Source: Argopecten irradians (taxonomy: Eukaryota; Mollusca; Bivalvia; Pectinida; Pectinidae). Taken from it: DNA of 64,000 nucleotides. Both the position numbers and the translations under genes were made by a program. The stretch is from assembly GCF_041381155.1 (NCBI RefSeq), contig NC_091149.1, positions 8,386,609 through 8,450,608 on the forward strand. Direction: 5' to 3'. The notes under the pieces are model-generated. The model was not told the DNA's origin and did not search any database. It saw nothing but the letters and a program-made list of their open reading frames with translations. The first letter of the stretch is position 1. The number at the start of each line of letters is the position of its first letter. Of this stretch, positions 51,653-63,776 are shown piece after piece.

Positions 51653-54600
51653 CTGTGCAAGGAAAATAAAATTACTGTCAACTGTGTTATAATTTATTCA
51701 ATCTTGGTCTACTATATGCAAATTTCACTACCACACTCAGACATCGCATAAGTTGAAAAAAATGGCCGGACATTCGGACCAGCAAGGACTGTGAGTAAGC
51801 CAGACCGAACAAGATTTTGCCGGACCGAACATTAATGTGAAGTTTTGAAGTAAACATAACTTCCTGCTATAAGTATCAGGGCAGCTGTTTTCATGATTAT
51901 CTAATTTATCTTATGCAGTTTACATATTTGCCAGGTTCGGCACCTACATAATACTTCAGAGACACCATTTCTACCAACTTCCAGTACTCAATAATTGCCG
52001 GACAGTCGGTCCAGACCAGATTTTAAAATAGGCGGTCCGAGTCAAATTTTGTCGGACATGTCCGCCAGACAGGCAAATTTCGCGATGTCTGCATACTGAT
52101 TAATTATACTACAACTAGGGGAAACAAACTCAAAATTTACCACAACTAGTATGATTTATTCGGTTTTTTTTTTGTTTTTTTGTTGTTGTTGTTTTTTTGT
52201 TTATTCAATTATATTCTTTTTTGGAGCTTGCAAACATATCCATAATGTCTATTTAGTGAAAATATAATTCAGCTGGTACTGTAAATTAACTTTAAACCAC
52301 ACATCCTGTTTTATTGGTAGGTTCTACACTTACCTGGACAAAGGCCAATCCGATTCCAACACCACCAACAATGAAGATCTTGTCCTTCACCCAGGTAACA
52401 AAGGCATCCAGACATCCCTGAGGGGATAAAGAGAGAAAGGGTATTACTTTTTGTTACTGTGGTAACAGTATCGTGTCTTCCTAATCGCCATAGTAACATT
52501 ATACTACCTTGTTCCTATTGCAATATTAACATCAAGACATCTTCTTCACTAAATAACATTAATACATCCTTGTTACTTTGGCAAAAATAACACTATGACT
52601 TCCTTGTAACTTTGGCAACAATAACAAACACATCCTTGTCAATATGATAATAATAATAACAACAAGAGTTCTTCGTCACTATAGCAACAATAACATAAAG
52701 ACCGCCTTGTCACTATGGCAACAATTACACAATGACCTCCTTGTCACTTAGCTGCAACATTGTAGCTCAAAAGACTTTTAGACAGATAATGGTGCCATCT
52801 GTACAAGGCCAAAAGGTATAGAAGGCTGAGAATGTATATTCGTTCTACTTGTCACTATGGCAACAATAACATGAAAACATCCTTGTAACTATATGGCAAA
52901 AATAACATCTAAATTTTCTTGTTACTGTAGCATCAACAATATCAAGACCACCTTGCCACTACGGCAACAATAACATCTAAATTTCCATATTACTACGGCA
53001 ACAATAACATTTAAATTTCCTTGTTACTACGGCAACAATAACATTTAAATTTCCTTGTTACTATGGCAACAATAACATTTAAATTTCCTTGTTACTATGG
53101 CAACAATAATATCAAGTCCTCCTTGTCATTATGACATCAATGATGGCCTCCTTTACCTTCTATAAGTCACTTAGGATTTAGAATCTTATATTTTTCAGAG
53201 AACTTTGATTTCAGATTAGTTAAATGTCCTTTGAACAGTCATGATCATTTAAGGATATATATGCCAGTTTGAGCTGACGATGAAAAGCCTGACTGCCTGA
53301 AAAAGACCATCAACTAGTGGTCAGAACCTGGCAACTACTACACATGGGATTCAAAACTAATACATTTATACAAACTAATGATGCCACAGTTGCTAATTAC
53401 TCACAAGGGCAGATAACTGTAATATTACTAATTCTTTTTTTACTTACATCAGAATAAATATTTGCTTTAGTTGTAGTATCACAGTTCTCGGACCTACAAC
53501 ACGACTTTGGGATGGTTCCATTGTTGGCATTGATCCATTCAGAAGAGCTGTTTGTTCCACAGCATTTGAAATCTTTCTGGACGAGATCCCAGATTGTGGG
53601 GTCCGCTTTGTAGCGCTTCATGGAGTCCCCCATCAAAGTCTTCACGCCGTCCTCAACTTTGTCATGTAGAACGTAACCAGCTATACCTCCAGCTATTTCC
53701 AGGATGAACACGATTCCGAGCAATACCGAAAACTATACAGCAAGAAAATATGAAATACATTTCAGTATACTCCATTTATTTCAAGGTCATAAAGGTAAAA
53801 TTATTTCCAAGTTGTCTGTTATGTTTTGAAAGCTTGTAGTTATATGAAAAACTATACAACAAGAAAATGTAAAATACATTTCAGTACACTCCATGGATTT
53901 ATTTCAAGGTCATAAGGGTAAAATTGTTTCCAAGTTATGTGTTTGTTTTGAAAGCTTGTAGTTATACAGAAAACTACACAACAAGAAAATATGAAATACA
54001 TTTATTTCAAGGTCATAAGGGTAAAATTATTTCCAAGTTAACTGTGTTCGAAAGCTTGTAGTTATACAAAAAACTATATAAGAAACAGAAAATTGCATTT
54101 CAATATTCCTCAATTATTTCAAGGTCATAAGGCCATCCCAATTTGATTTCTCGTTCTTCAGAATTTAAAAGCCGATTATATAATATACTCACGATCATAA
54201 CACAGACGTAGTTTTCCTTCCATGCTCCACAGCATCCAAACGCTGCAATGAAGAAGATGATCACGCCGACAGCGATTAGAAGCGCCGCAGCAGAACTAAA
54301 TTGTCCTTCTACAAAATTTAAGTAATCTTTGAACTGTACTTGGATATAGGCTCCCACTCCGATCAGTACACATCCTACTATCTGTAAACAAAAACAAAAT
54401 TGTGGTCAAATCAAGGTTTTATTTACATAGAAAATGAACTTAATTATATTACAGTTTAGCTAGTGTCTAATTTAGTCATGCAGTAACTTATTGTGATTGT
54501 AGTCCAATTCTTGAAATGAAATACGTGAAACTGATTTTTTATGCAAAAAATATGGGGCGCCTTATTAATTACGCTCAAATACGGTATATGTAGCATTCAT

Positions 54601-57600
54601 ATTTTGTTGCAATTTCTCATATTTGCATTCATATTTTGTTGCAATTTCTCATATTTACAAACTATATCATATCATATTTTTATGTTATATAACTAGAGCA
54701 TTTTTTCAAGCATTTAGTACACATGCAAATTCATTAAGCACTTTCACACATTGTACAATCATTGACTCAAATATTGGTACTGTTCCCTACTGTATGTAGG
54801 ATAGGGGTATTCAGTACAAATCTCTGTGCATGTTTTACAAGTTATTTACAATATATGTGGACACACAAAGATCTGCACCATCACTTATATATATTTCACT
54901 TAAAACAGCCTAACAGCTGTCACATAAGATGATCGATGTTACAGGCCTGTATGTCAGACTCCTTGGGACGACATATATACTGCGATCAATATAATACTTA
55001 ATAGCTAATGGAGCTATAATTTTGGATACAGTACAGGGCTTTCATTTTTCACAAAGTCTGATAATGGGCCATGCTGCATGCAGCTGCACAGACCTGTACT
55101 ACATAACTTTCTTTCTTATAACTTGAAACTGGTCCTCAGTCTCTAGAAACTGAAATAAATAAAAGATGACTTGGTTCTTTTTGTCTCTACATGTACACCA
55201 CATGTCTGATTTTTCAAACTTATTGATGGGGGAGATAATAAATCATAGAAATCTGCTGAGAAAGTCTATCAACAACTTAAAGATGCTCCACCGCCGACAG
55301 AGTATAAATGATATTCATCGTTTGAACAATAATTAGTGTTTAATCGTGTATGTATAAGTCTAATTAACACAAAAAATAATATAAAATAATTCATTTTGCC
55401 TTTGGGTCAAGCACAATCAGTACTTCATTCCACATAGGATATAGTGATATGGAATTTTTTCGGGATGCAATTAATTATTTTTTCTATATTTTTAACTTGA
55501 AGTGAAATTAGAAGCTCAAACTTTTCAACGGCGGTAATGGTGTAAAGTAAGTAACTTTTGTTACTGAAGAAAAATACTAAATCGTCTGCTGCCGTTTTTT
55601 GATAGTGAAAAAATACCATTTGTCAGCGGTGGAGCATCTTTAAGGTCTGGTGGTCAGACTATACAGTACATCTTTTACTACAATTCCAAAAGCAGTGAGC
55701 AGAAAGTATAGAATTTATTATATAACTATATTAGTGCAACACCATTTAGGGATTCAGGGCTAGGTCTGTTCAAAAATTTGGACGGTTCAAGATGTTTGCC
55801 TTAAAAGGATCTATTGCATGTTACTTCAAGTACAGTAATATCTGTTTATTAAAAGCAAAACAAATGGTCAGTTATGAAAGTCTATTAATCTCATTTTATA
55901 TAATAATCTTAGCAATAAAATAATCTTAGCAATGAAGCAATTTTCAGTTACATGCACGTGTAAAACAGATTACTTTAAAGACTTCAAAATTTTCTAAGAA
56001 ATTGTACATGTGGCAAAAGAAAAAGAAACTATTTTATGCTAAAAATATACAAATTAACCAATTACTAAAGTTTAAGCTCTATCAACATTTCATTTCAACA
56101 TTGTTGTAGATGAATACATGTAGAGACCACATAGGTTGACCACGTATAAAGTATGTAGCTATAACTCTGCCAACATTGTAGTGTACATATGTATACATGA
56201 TTTATAAACAAACTGATGACTCAGGGGAATGTCATCTCAAATGTCTCTAATGCAATAGCTAGTATTATAGCACACACAAGTTTCATTGTTATCTGCTCTG
56301 TACATATCCCGAGGCTAATTATATATATATATATGTACTGTCCAACATGTCCACTATTACTGTCGTTGACTGACCATTCCTACAAAGTACACGTGATCCA
56401 AATGAACTTCATAATATGTATACTGACCCAAAAAATGACCTTGCAATAAAATAATGCAATGAAAGTATTACAAATCAAATGGAGAAGTCTGTGGTCACAG
56501 TAAACAAATTGGTCCTTTCGTAAATGAATTTGAAGTATGACGATGCAAAACTCAATTTGTCATCAAAGTAGTACCATATCGTGCTAAGTGGTCCTCACTA
56601 AAACCATGGGAAGCGTAAGTATTGTGTAACTCAAATAGGAGAGATACCACATACATGATACGTCAGAAATTATGAACAGTCTATGTACAATTACACTATC
56701 TCTGATGACTAACTATATTATGGTATCCCATCAAGAATCTGTTGCGGTGATATGTAGAACCATGCAAGTTCCTGTTACAAGGGATTTGATCATGACCACT
56801 CCACAATCATTAATATTTCGGATCCTGCTTGTGAGTTGTTAATGAATAGGGGTATTTACATGGCATATGAGAGTTTAATTTGAGGGGATAAAAAATATGA
56901 GGTACTCCTAACTTATTAAATAAATTCACTTAAATTTATCTGAACCAGTGTTAATTAATACCCCTTCAATAAAGATATAATCATTACATTTTCAAAAGTG
57001 CAAGTACAAATACCCACCCCTCCAAAAATTATCTGGAGCACTGACAGGGATATGAGATTTCCCTGCACGTAGCCTCGCATATTTACATTGTCAAGCCAGA
57101 TTTAAATTTCTCAGTGGGTATGATTGTTTTCACAGAAGTTTAAATGTGTTTTTGTTTAAAGAGTTTCTCCTCTTGTCACTACACCTAAATTTAAATCTGA
57201 ATCGGAGCCCCTTTTCATTGAATTTCTTTAGCGGTTTAAAGGTTCGTGACAAGTCTGTATAAACATGTACACAGAACCATAGGCTACTTTTGACTATTCT
57301 TCAGTGTACACTACACTGTACACGCGGTCCTGTTGTGGTTTTTTTTATTTCTTTTAAATGAAAGAATGAACAATAAAATATGTCATATTATTAATTTTTT
57401 TTATAATTATCAACAAAAAACCCATATCATACATGACTACCGGCACTGCTAAATGATTTACAAAGTAATTAGCCCATAATGTCAAAAAACTTTTTATATA
57501 GTAAATGTAGAGACATCTAGCGATTTTCAAATCATTAAAACATTATGAATTATTTCTAGTTTGAGTGGAATTGGAAATTTACAGTAAATCAATAAAGTCT

Positions 57601-58759
57601 ATTTGTACAATGCACTCGGAATACAATACTATGCTGTGTATATAATTTTTTTTAATGCAGGTACTTCTACAATGTACATATTATTGATCGAGTCATTCAA
57701 ATCCTATATTTCGATCATGTTAACAATCATTATTACACATGATTACACTATATACCTGAATATACAGACACTGTGCAATAGCACTATAATAATAATAATT
57801 AAGACCATGGGACATAAAATGTAACAGGGTGCTGAATTAATTTTCACCTGTATTTCCTAATATGTATTTTTTGTCAAAAAATCTGCATTGAAATGTAATT
57901 CTCATGGGCTTACCAACTCACCACCTCTGAATATTATTCACTTAAAATCATTATTATTAATCAGCGTTTTTAACAATAACAATATTAGACACTTGATTTT
58001 TATACATGTATTATCAAAATAAAATTGAGATTTACCTGTAGAGCTAATAGTGTTTTTCTTTTAACCAGAAGCACTTCTACAAGTTTGAAGTCTAAATTAA
58101 TCCATACACACCTGCCTGAATTAATTTCCTAATTAAAACTTGACTATGATAAACCAACAGTTACCCTAACTATCTAGGCCTATACCTACTCAAGTACTAG
58201 ACAGTTAGAAATAGAAAGTATAACATCATTTTACGTTTTATGTCTCAAGTCTATAGTATCATACTTCCTGAAGCACGATATAGTATTTTCTATAACTAAA
58301 CCACTAACAGATTTTTATCAGTCATCGAATTTTACAGTTGGGTGTGTTTTGTAGTTGAGCAACTGGAAGGTTTCGATTTTTAAAATTTTAAATCCAACAT
58401 TACAATTTTGAGACACTCCTTTCCCGCACCTCATTTATCCCAAAAGAAAATTTGCCACGTAGAAAGACCGTCGATAAAAATAAAATCATGCAACATATAA
58501 AATGAAAGACAAATAGTGATCAATGATATTGTACGAATGATGTGGTTCCATAAAAAGTATGTTTTGGGCTAGAATATCGAGAACGTTTTTAGCTGTCATT
58601 CGGCGTAAGTTACACTGCAGTGAAATGGCCAGGCGGAGGAATTAGACCGTATGTTTACAGAATCCTATGGCCATCGACTTATCTACAACAACTTACCACA
58701 AATATAAAATTAAACGCAAAAAGAAGCAGTTTCACGCATTTCATGCCACCTTCCACCAT
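51587..58759 (-). CDS. CD63-like tetraspanin, five exons
   Basis: Minus-strand exons are 58759-58697, 54381-54193, 53732-53448, 52417-52334 and 51652-51587, all joined in phase 0, giving 228 residues. It starts MVEGGMKCVKLLL. Four membrane spans lie near residues 9-31, 52-72, 83-106 and 193-216. The short loop carries FGCCGAWKENYVC. The large loop has the tetraspanin signature CCG (141-143), PKSCC (159-163), C168 and GC (180-181), so six cysteines, and two N-glycosylation sites (N145, N155). The tail ends KKEYEVV. YEVV fits the YxxΦ sorting signal and parallels the GYEVM end of CD63, suggesting traffic to endosomes or lysosomes. Tetraspanins organise membrane microdomains with integrins and other partners. 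The best call is the CD63 group, not a proven CD63 ortholog. Confidence 0.95.
51760..52095. repeat. Dispersed repeat with GCCGGAC phrases, tetraspanin intron 4
   Basis: Phrases such as AATGGCCGGACATTCGGACC, TTGCCGGACAGTCGGTCCAG and GTCGGACATGTCCGCCAGAC recur. A loosely related stretch lies at 62040-62425 (CTGGTCC, TGCCCGACTATAAAATTGCC, GGGCAGACGGACAGGCG). Ends and class are unknown. Confidence 0.4.
52334..52417 (-). CDS. Tetraspanin exon 4
   Basis: Acceptor TATCCCCTCAG, donor GTAAGT. Encodes GCLDAFVTWVKDKIF and most of TM4 (IVGGVGIGLAFVQ). The leading Gly-Cys supplies the last loop cysteine. Confidence 0.95.
52500..53140. repeat. Minisatellite of about 33-40 bp units in tetraspanin intron 3
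   Basis: About 15 diverged units share CCTTGTTACTATGGCAACAA and TAACAT(T/C)(T/A)AAATTT. Units at 52960-53110 are the most regular, with a period of about 33-34 bp. Confidence 0.9.
53448..53732 (-). CDS. Tetraspanin exon 3
   Basis: Encodes TM3 (FSVLLGIVFILEIAGGIAGY) and most of the large extracellular loop with CCGTNSSSEW and IPKSCCRSENC. Acceptor CTTGCTGTATAG, donor GTAAGT. The acceptor is the first unit of a tandem repeat in the intron. Confidence 0.95.
53728..54125 (-). repeat. 115-bp tandem repeat starting at the exon 3 acceptor
   Basis: About three and a half units share AAACTATACAACAAGAAAAT, AAATACATTTCAGTA, TTATTTCAAGGTCATAA(A/G)G and GAAAGCTTGTAGTTATA. The first unit contains the real acceptor (minus strand CTTGCTGTATAG|TTTTC). 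Later units carry close copies, for example near 53848 and 53966. Confidence 0.9.
54193..54381 (-). CDS. Tetraspanin exon 2
   Basis: Acceptor CTATTTACAG. Encodes the end of TM1 (IVGCVLIGVGAY), the small extracellular loop, TM2 (AAALLIAVGVIIFFIAAFG) and CCGAWKENYVCVMI. Donor GTGAGT. Confidence 0.95.
54590..54660. repeat. 31-bp tandem duplication
   Basis: GCATTCATATTTTGTTGCAA followed by TTTCTCATATTT occurs twice in a row. Confidence 0.9.
55277..55643 (-). mobile_element. TTAA-flanked MITE, family A, copy 3
   Basis: The best-kept copy. TTAAAGATGCTCCACCGCCG is at the left and TGTCAGCGGTGGAGCATCTT plus TAA at the right, in tetraspanin intron 1. Same orientation as copy 2. Confidence 0.87.
55700..58690. 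other. Tetraspanin intron 1, distal part, nothing supported
   Basis: AT-rich with a short TA run at 56318-56332. Small open frames (for example 56216-56449, 57603-57824) have no recognisable content. No further exon is needed by the protein. Confidence 0.5.
58697..58759 (-). CDS. Tetraspanin exon 1
   Basis: Encodes the cytosolic start and first half of TM1 (MVEGGMKCVK, then LLLFAFNFIFV). ATG at 58759 with A at -3 and G at +4; donor GTAAGT. MxGGMKCVK is typical of the CD63 group. Confidence 0.93.
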
Positions 58760-60430
58760 TTTGAAGTCTGTTGTAGATTGATGAACGAAAACAAATTATC
58801 ACAAATGTCACGAGATTCCAACACACACGTACAACCTGCCGCCTCTAATGAGAAAAGTAAACTCGGCGAACAGCTCCGCAAAATCTGCTTGTTCAAATAA
58901 AAATATTCCCTGATGACAAGCTATGGGAATTACTAATTCACAAACAATATCGTACAAAACTCGGTGTTAGTCCTGTAAACTTAATGGACTAAACTCTGCT
59001 CGTGTCTAACTTTCTTCTGTAGTAGGGACTATATTTATTGCGGAATTATCGGAGTACTGAGTAAATGTCACGAGACTATTATTATTGGAATTTACGTCAC
59101 GAGGGAGGCCACAAAAGGGGAACTGATTGTTACTATTTGCTTTTAACTCGATCCTATTTAATTAAAAGTTAATCAATGACTTTATAATACTACGTTAGCA
59201 TTCTCCGATTTCTTATCTGTGTTCATATATAAACAGTGTTCACAGAAAAAAATGCAATAATAAAAAATGATGTCGTTCAATATACTGCAAGTTGAATTGT
59301 AAATGTAGTCTAAGTATAATTGTGTTTTCCTGGAATCAGCATGAAAAATGACTGTGTTAAATGAGAATTATGTCACTGACATTTCAAGTTTTCCGTTTCC
59401 ACGAAATATGTATTTTCAAGCAAGAATCTGGAAATACCAAAAATATTTTAACGCAATTATTATACATTGTAGAATAATACTATTTGTCTTTCTGTTTTTT
59501 TTTCGCATTTTATATTCAAACCACTTTATATGTTTATTAATTTTCACTATGAATGGAATTTCAATGGGATCAAACTTCAGGTTACAGTATTATTTTTCTA
59601 CATTTACAATGAAATATCACAAATTAAATACTGCGGACATTTTCATTTTAAAAAAACAACCCTTATTACCCTCAGGTTTTACAAATATCGAGCGCGATGT
59701 TGCAATAGGCCTATAGATATGCTTACTGGCCATGGCAGTATACCGAGCATGTGTAATGAACGGCACGTGAATCAGGTACAAGTCACATTACCTGTTCATA
59801 AATAGATATAAATAGCACTGCTTTATTCCCGATATCGGCGTCATGGAAACGGACGCATTTACAAGCCCGCGACATTTATATTCATATTCACATATACATG
59901 TAGATTTACGATTAAAACATTTTATCTATTTTTCAATCACCTGAAAACATGTCATGAAAACCGTACACAAACGACGCGAATCTATGTAACATGTTCACAT
60001 GGATTGGTGATTAAGATAGTTTTTTTTATCTATTGTACTCTCACCTTGAACATCTGAAGTATACATTTTATGACTGCCTTGCATGTGGTACAACGTATTC
60101 ATCCTTCAGAGTAGCTATGGTACATCATAAAAATATACATTGTATATTGTAGATTTGTTGGAATTTATTACAAAATGTTTAATTTTTATTTGTTTTCATA
60201 CTAGCCTAAATCCGATTTTCTGACTATGAAAATTCAGAAAAAAATAATCCATCGGAAAATCAATAAAATAGTACATTTAAACGTTTTTTATGTTATCTTG
60301 TAGTCTTAAAAATGATTATTATAAGCATTGATGTAGCTTTTTTTAAATAAGTTTTGTTTGCACATTTTTATTATTATTATCATTTCATTTTATTTTATTT
60401 TTTAATAATAAAGGAAATTTCATATTTCGT
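58760..60430. other. Tetraspanin upstream region and intergenic DNA
   Basis: The promoter should lie just above 58760, but no TATA or other clear element was found. The 122-codon frame at 59348-59716 is AT-rich, overlaps another frame and has no known domain, so it is not called. Confidence 0.4.
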
Positions 60431-60434
60431 TCAA

Positions 60435-60960
60435 AAGATGCGATTTTCGGAAACGAGTTAAAATATATTCAGATGCTGATATTTATCGAATCTGTATTTG
60501 ATTATTTTTCCCCAAATGTACATTGTATTTTGAATGCTTGTGTAAACTCACGAATATCAAGTTGCATTAAATTTTGTCAATATTGTGGAATGCTTTTTAA
60601 TGATCTTGTTACCCATAATATTTTGCATTGTGAAATAATAGCGAAATTCGTGACGAGTACTGGTGTTTTTTGGTGAATGATTTTGGATGAGAATTCATGT
60701 CATCGCTTCTTAACTTATCAGATTTTGATTTATGTAACACCTTGTTGGGTAAAATATTTACCATCGATTTAGATTAGGGAATGTGATTTTTTTTGTATAG
60801 ACTCCCGAAAGCATGTGATCTTTATAGCTACGATTAAATCTCAGCTAATTATTTGTCTTGAACTTGTTCATATTTTGTTAATTTTCATGCTAATGTGTCA
60901 TTCTTTATGTAATCTTCAATTTTGGAGGAAATAAAGATATTAATAATAGTAAAACAAGTA
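60435..60960 (+). mobile_element. LINE 3' end with a C-terminal zinc-finger-like motif
   Basis: The frame at 60435-60676 contains VNSRISSCIKFCQYCGMLF and NDLVTHNILHCE, a CxxC-Hx4HC pattern like the finger near the C-terminus of non-LTR retrotransposon polyproteins. It then breaks into other frames (SSLLNLSDFDLCNTLLGKIF and, in a third frame, DFFCIDSRKHVIFIATIK). The segment closes with GGAGGAAATAAAGATATTAA then TAATAG, a typical LINE tail. It is 5'-truncated and frameshifted. Confidence 0.6.
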
Positions 60961-61540
60961 TTAAATCCCGCTGACAGTGTAAAGTAAAATTTACAATTCT
61001 TTCTAATAAACGTTTGATATATATACATCTGTCAATTATATTCACAAAAGTTATCAAGAAATGTGCAATAATGGACATAAAGATATTTCGCATTTAATTC
61101 TATAAAATTCATCTTATATTAACACAAACTAAAATTTACCTCGTAATTTAAGGAAAATGCAGTCATTGCCTGGATTAACATATTTCTCTATCAACAATTT
61201 ACAACACCCATTTCTTTTAACAAAGACAAAACAAAAATGTGTCGTTGAAACATCAGCAAAGTTATCGTAGTCAAAGGGAAGTAACTCGTTTGTTAAGCTT
61301 TCCATGATCACTCAATGGCAGAAGGGAAATAACTCGCAACAAATTGTGTAAATTTTTGTTATTTCAGTTACAGGTTAAAGTGGCAATGAGGAATAAAATA
61401 AGTTCATGGCAATACACAGAAGAATATAACTTAGTAATATCAATGCAACATATTCACAGAGCTGAAACTTCAAATGTGTAAATATAGTACACGCTAGAAA
61501 GTAGATGATATTTATATAAGCAAATATAACCGGTTACTTG
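60961..61540. other. Intergenic, upstream of the tRNA gene
   Basis: Holds two copies of the motif AAGGGAARTAACTCG (61275, 61324). No gene is supported. Confidence 0.45.
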
Positions 61541-61544
61541 GTAT

Positions 61545-61617
61545 GACCGCGTGGCCTAATGGATAAGGCGTCCGACTTCGAATCGGAAGATTGCGAGTTC
61601 GAGTCTCGTCGTGGTCG
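61545..61617 (+). tRNA. tRNA-Arg (anticodon UCG)
   Basis: The 73-nt sequence folds as a complete tRNA: acceptor stem GACCGCG/CGTGGTC with discriminator G; A box TGGCCTAATGG; anticodon stem TCCGA/TCGGA around loop CTTCGAA (anticodon TCG, reading CGA); T arm GCGAG-TTCGAGT-CTCGT with B box GTTCGAGTC. There is no intron. It is nearly identical to animal tRNA-Arg-TCG genes. A short T run (TTT at once, TTTT at about 61634) can end Pol III transcription. Confidence 0.97.
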
Positions 61618-62240
61618 TTTACAATTTATTTACATTTTATTATTTTTACTATTATTTGCATCGTGAATATCGTAAATTAAGTTGATTCAAAGCTATACAT
61701 ATTATATATTTTGTTTTTGCATATGCGTAATTATTGATGAATTTTAAGCCTAATTTACAGAACAAAACTAAATTACTAATTGTGAAAAAATTAGATAGGG
61801 CGAACTACTATAATTTTACAATTATTACATTATAAAGCGTAACAGTGATCTGTCTAATAGCACTGTAAACTAGTTACGTAAAAAGTGATCGCCGAAGTAA
61901 AAATTAAAAAAGGTTCGCATGCACTTATACAACTTTGCTAGCCATTCAGTATTCAGTAAGATATACTATATGGAGACTAAAGTATCGTACATGTACTGAA
62001 ATTGGCACTTGATATTAGTGATTTTTTCCTGTTCGTCCTAAGGACCGGCTGACCATAAAAGATACTGGTCCTGACTGAAAGTTACTGGTCCTTACAAAGT
62101 TACAATTCATCCTTGTAGTTTATATAATTTCTAGCAAAATAACAGTTTTACTAACAAAAAATATCTGCATATCCATCTTAATATCGTAGGTTCTCAACAA
62201 AGTTGACTGAAAACCAGAATATTACGAAAATAACAATAAT
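61618..62240. other. Intergenic, nothing firm
   Basis: Positions 62040-62100 carry the phrase ACTGGTCC twice and begin the GCCGG-type dispersed repeat noted at 51760. Otherwise unassigned. Confidence 0.4.
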
Positions 62241-62242
62241 AA

Positions 62243-62320
62243 TGTTCTGACAATAATAATAAACTTTATTTATTGAAGATGAACATGCTTAACCAACGGC
62301 TAATTTATCTGAACCAAAAG
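62243..62320 (-). repeat. Retroelement 3' tail, copy
   Basis: TTCTGACAATAATAATAAAC and TTTATTTATTGAAGATGAAC then ATGCTTAACCAACGGCTAAT. It is repeated almost exactly at 62500-62570. On the minus strand it is a body end followed by AATAAAGTTTATTATTATTG. Confidence 0.65.
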
Positions 62321-62499
62321 TTGCCGGTCAATGGACCAGCTACATGGTAAAAATTGTCTGCCCGACTATAAAATTGCCGTACACGGGCAGACGGACAGGC
62401 GTTAATTTCGAACGCTGCATATATGAGGTGAAGTTGATATATATATATTTTTTTTCTTATTGCCACTCCATTTTATATAAAATCTGACAATAACAATAA

Positions 62500-62570
62500 T
62501 AATTTTCTGACAATAATGATAATAATAAACTTTATTTATTGAAGATGAGCATGCTTAACCAACGGCTAAT
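62500..62570 (-). repeat. Retroelement 3' tail, second copy
   Basis: Near-identical to 62243-62320 with a slightly longer AAT microsatellite. The two copies lie 260 bp apart in the same orientation. Confidence 0.65.
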
Positions 62571-63405
62571 CACATGGTTCTCTTGTTAGTAACATATATT
62601 AATAGGTTATTTAATTACAAGCTAAGTCCGGTTTTCAAAGTAGACAGGTTCCGGATTATACAAGTTTTAGTTACTATAATTTATTGATAAATATGCCGGA
62701 ACCACACAATTTAATCAGGTATGGACAAGTTTCCGGTAAATACAGGGTTCAGTTTAGACTAGTCAAACTGTATATACATATGGAATATAAGAAATAAATA
62801 TGAAGACAAAGTTAATTCACAGTAGCTACGTTAAAATTATCACGATATGCATAAATTTCATGCATAAATGTTGATCAATTAAATGACATTCGCCTATGAC
62901 AAATATAGCAAAAAATAAAAAAAATGACATAGTTATATGCTTACCTATACATAATTAATTGTTTGAGTTTAAATATAAGATGATTAAGACACATAGACAA
63001 AAATACATGTAAAATCTCTACGTGAAAGTCGATATGATATTGTATAATACTCCAGTAAATAAAAGTTGAATGTAGCTAAAATCACTTTAAGAAGATCAAA
63101 CTGGCAGGAGAGGAGTCACATGTCTACAAAAAGGGTGTTTAAAAGTGCTGATGTTTTAAAGACTCCCTATGCGAGTTTGATAAATTAATCCAAAATTTAA
63201 CTTCATCCGAAAACATATTTGCCTAAAATTTAGTACCATGTTTGGGACTTTGTAAAATTTAATTTTGCCTAGATCAAATACATCTGGTATAAACATGAGA
63301 CTGCAGATTGAAAGCATTACATAGGTATTCAGGGAGCAGAGGATTAATACTCTTGTACATCTTTGTACTTTTCCTAGATTTATTGAACTTTGCTATTGAC
63401 ACAGT
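62571..63405. other. Intergenic, nothing supported
   Basis: AT-rich. No coding frame, RNA gene or repeat with ends was recognised. Confidence 0.4.
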
Positions 63406-63408
63406 CAG

Positions 63409-63776
63409 TTAAAGATGCTCCACTGCTGACAAATGGTAATTTTTCACTATCAAAAACAGGAGCAGACGATTTAGTATTTTTCTACAGTTACAAAAGTTAC
63501 TTAATTTACACCATTACCACCATTCAAAAGTTTGAGCTTCTAATTTACTTCAAGTTAAAAATAAGAAAAATAATTAATTGCATCCCGAAAAAAGTCCGTG
63601 GTACTAGGCCTATATCTTACATGGAATGAAGTAATGATTGCGCATCCACCAAAGGCGAAATAAATTATTTTAATATTATTTTTTGTGTTAATTAGGCATA
63701 TATACACGATTAAACACCAATTATTGTTCAAATGATGAATATCATTTATGCTCTGTCGGCGGTGGAACATCTTTAA
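63409..63776 (+). mobile_element. TTAA-flanked MITE, family A, copy 4
   Basis: Left end TTAAAGATGCTCCACTGCTG, right end GTCGGCGGTGGAACATCTTT then AA. Same orientation as copy 1, opposite to copies 2 and 3. Confidence 0.85.

Noticed and set aside
58667-58900. Plus-strand 77-codon frame
   Set aside because: It lies opposite tetraspanin exon 1 and its upstream region and reflects that coding sequence.
59348-59805. Two overlapping open frames above the tetraspanin gene
   Set aside because: AT-rich composition, overlap in two frames, no domain or splice context.
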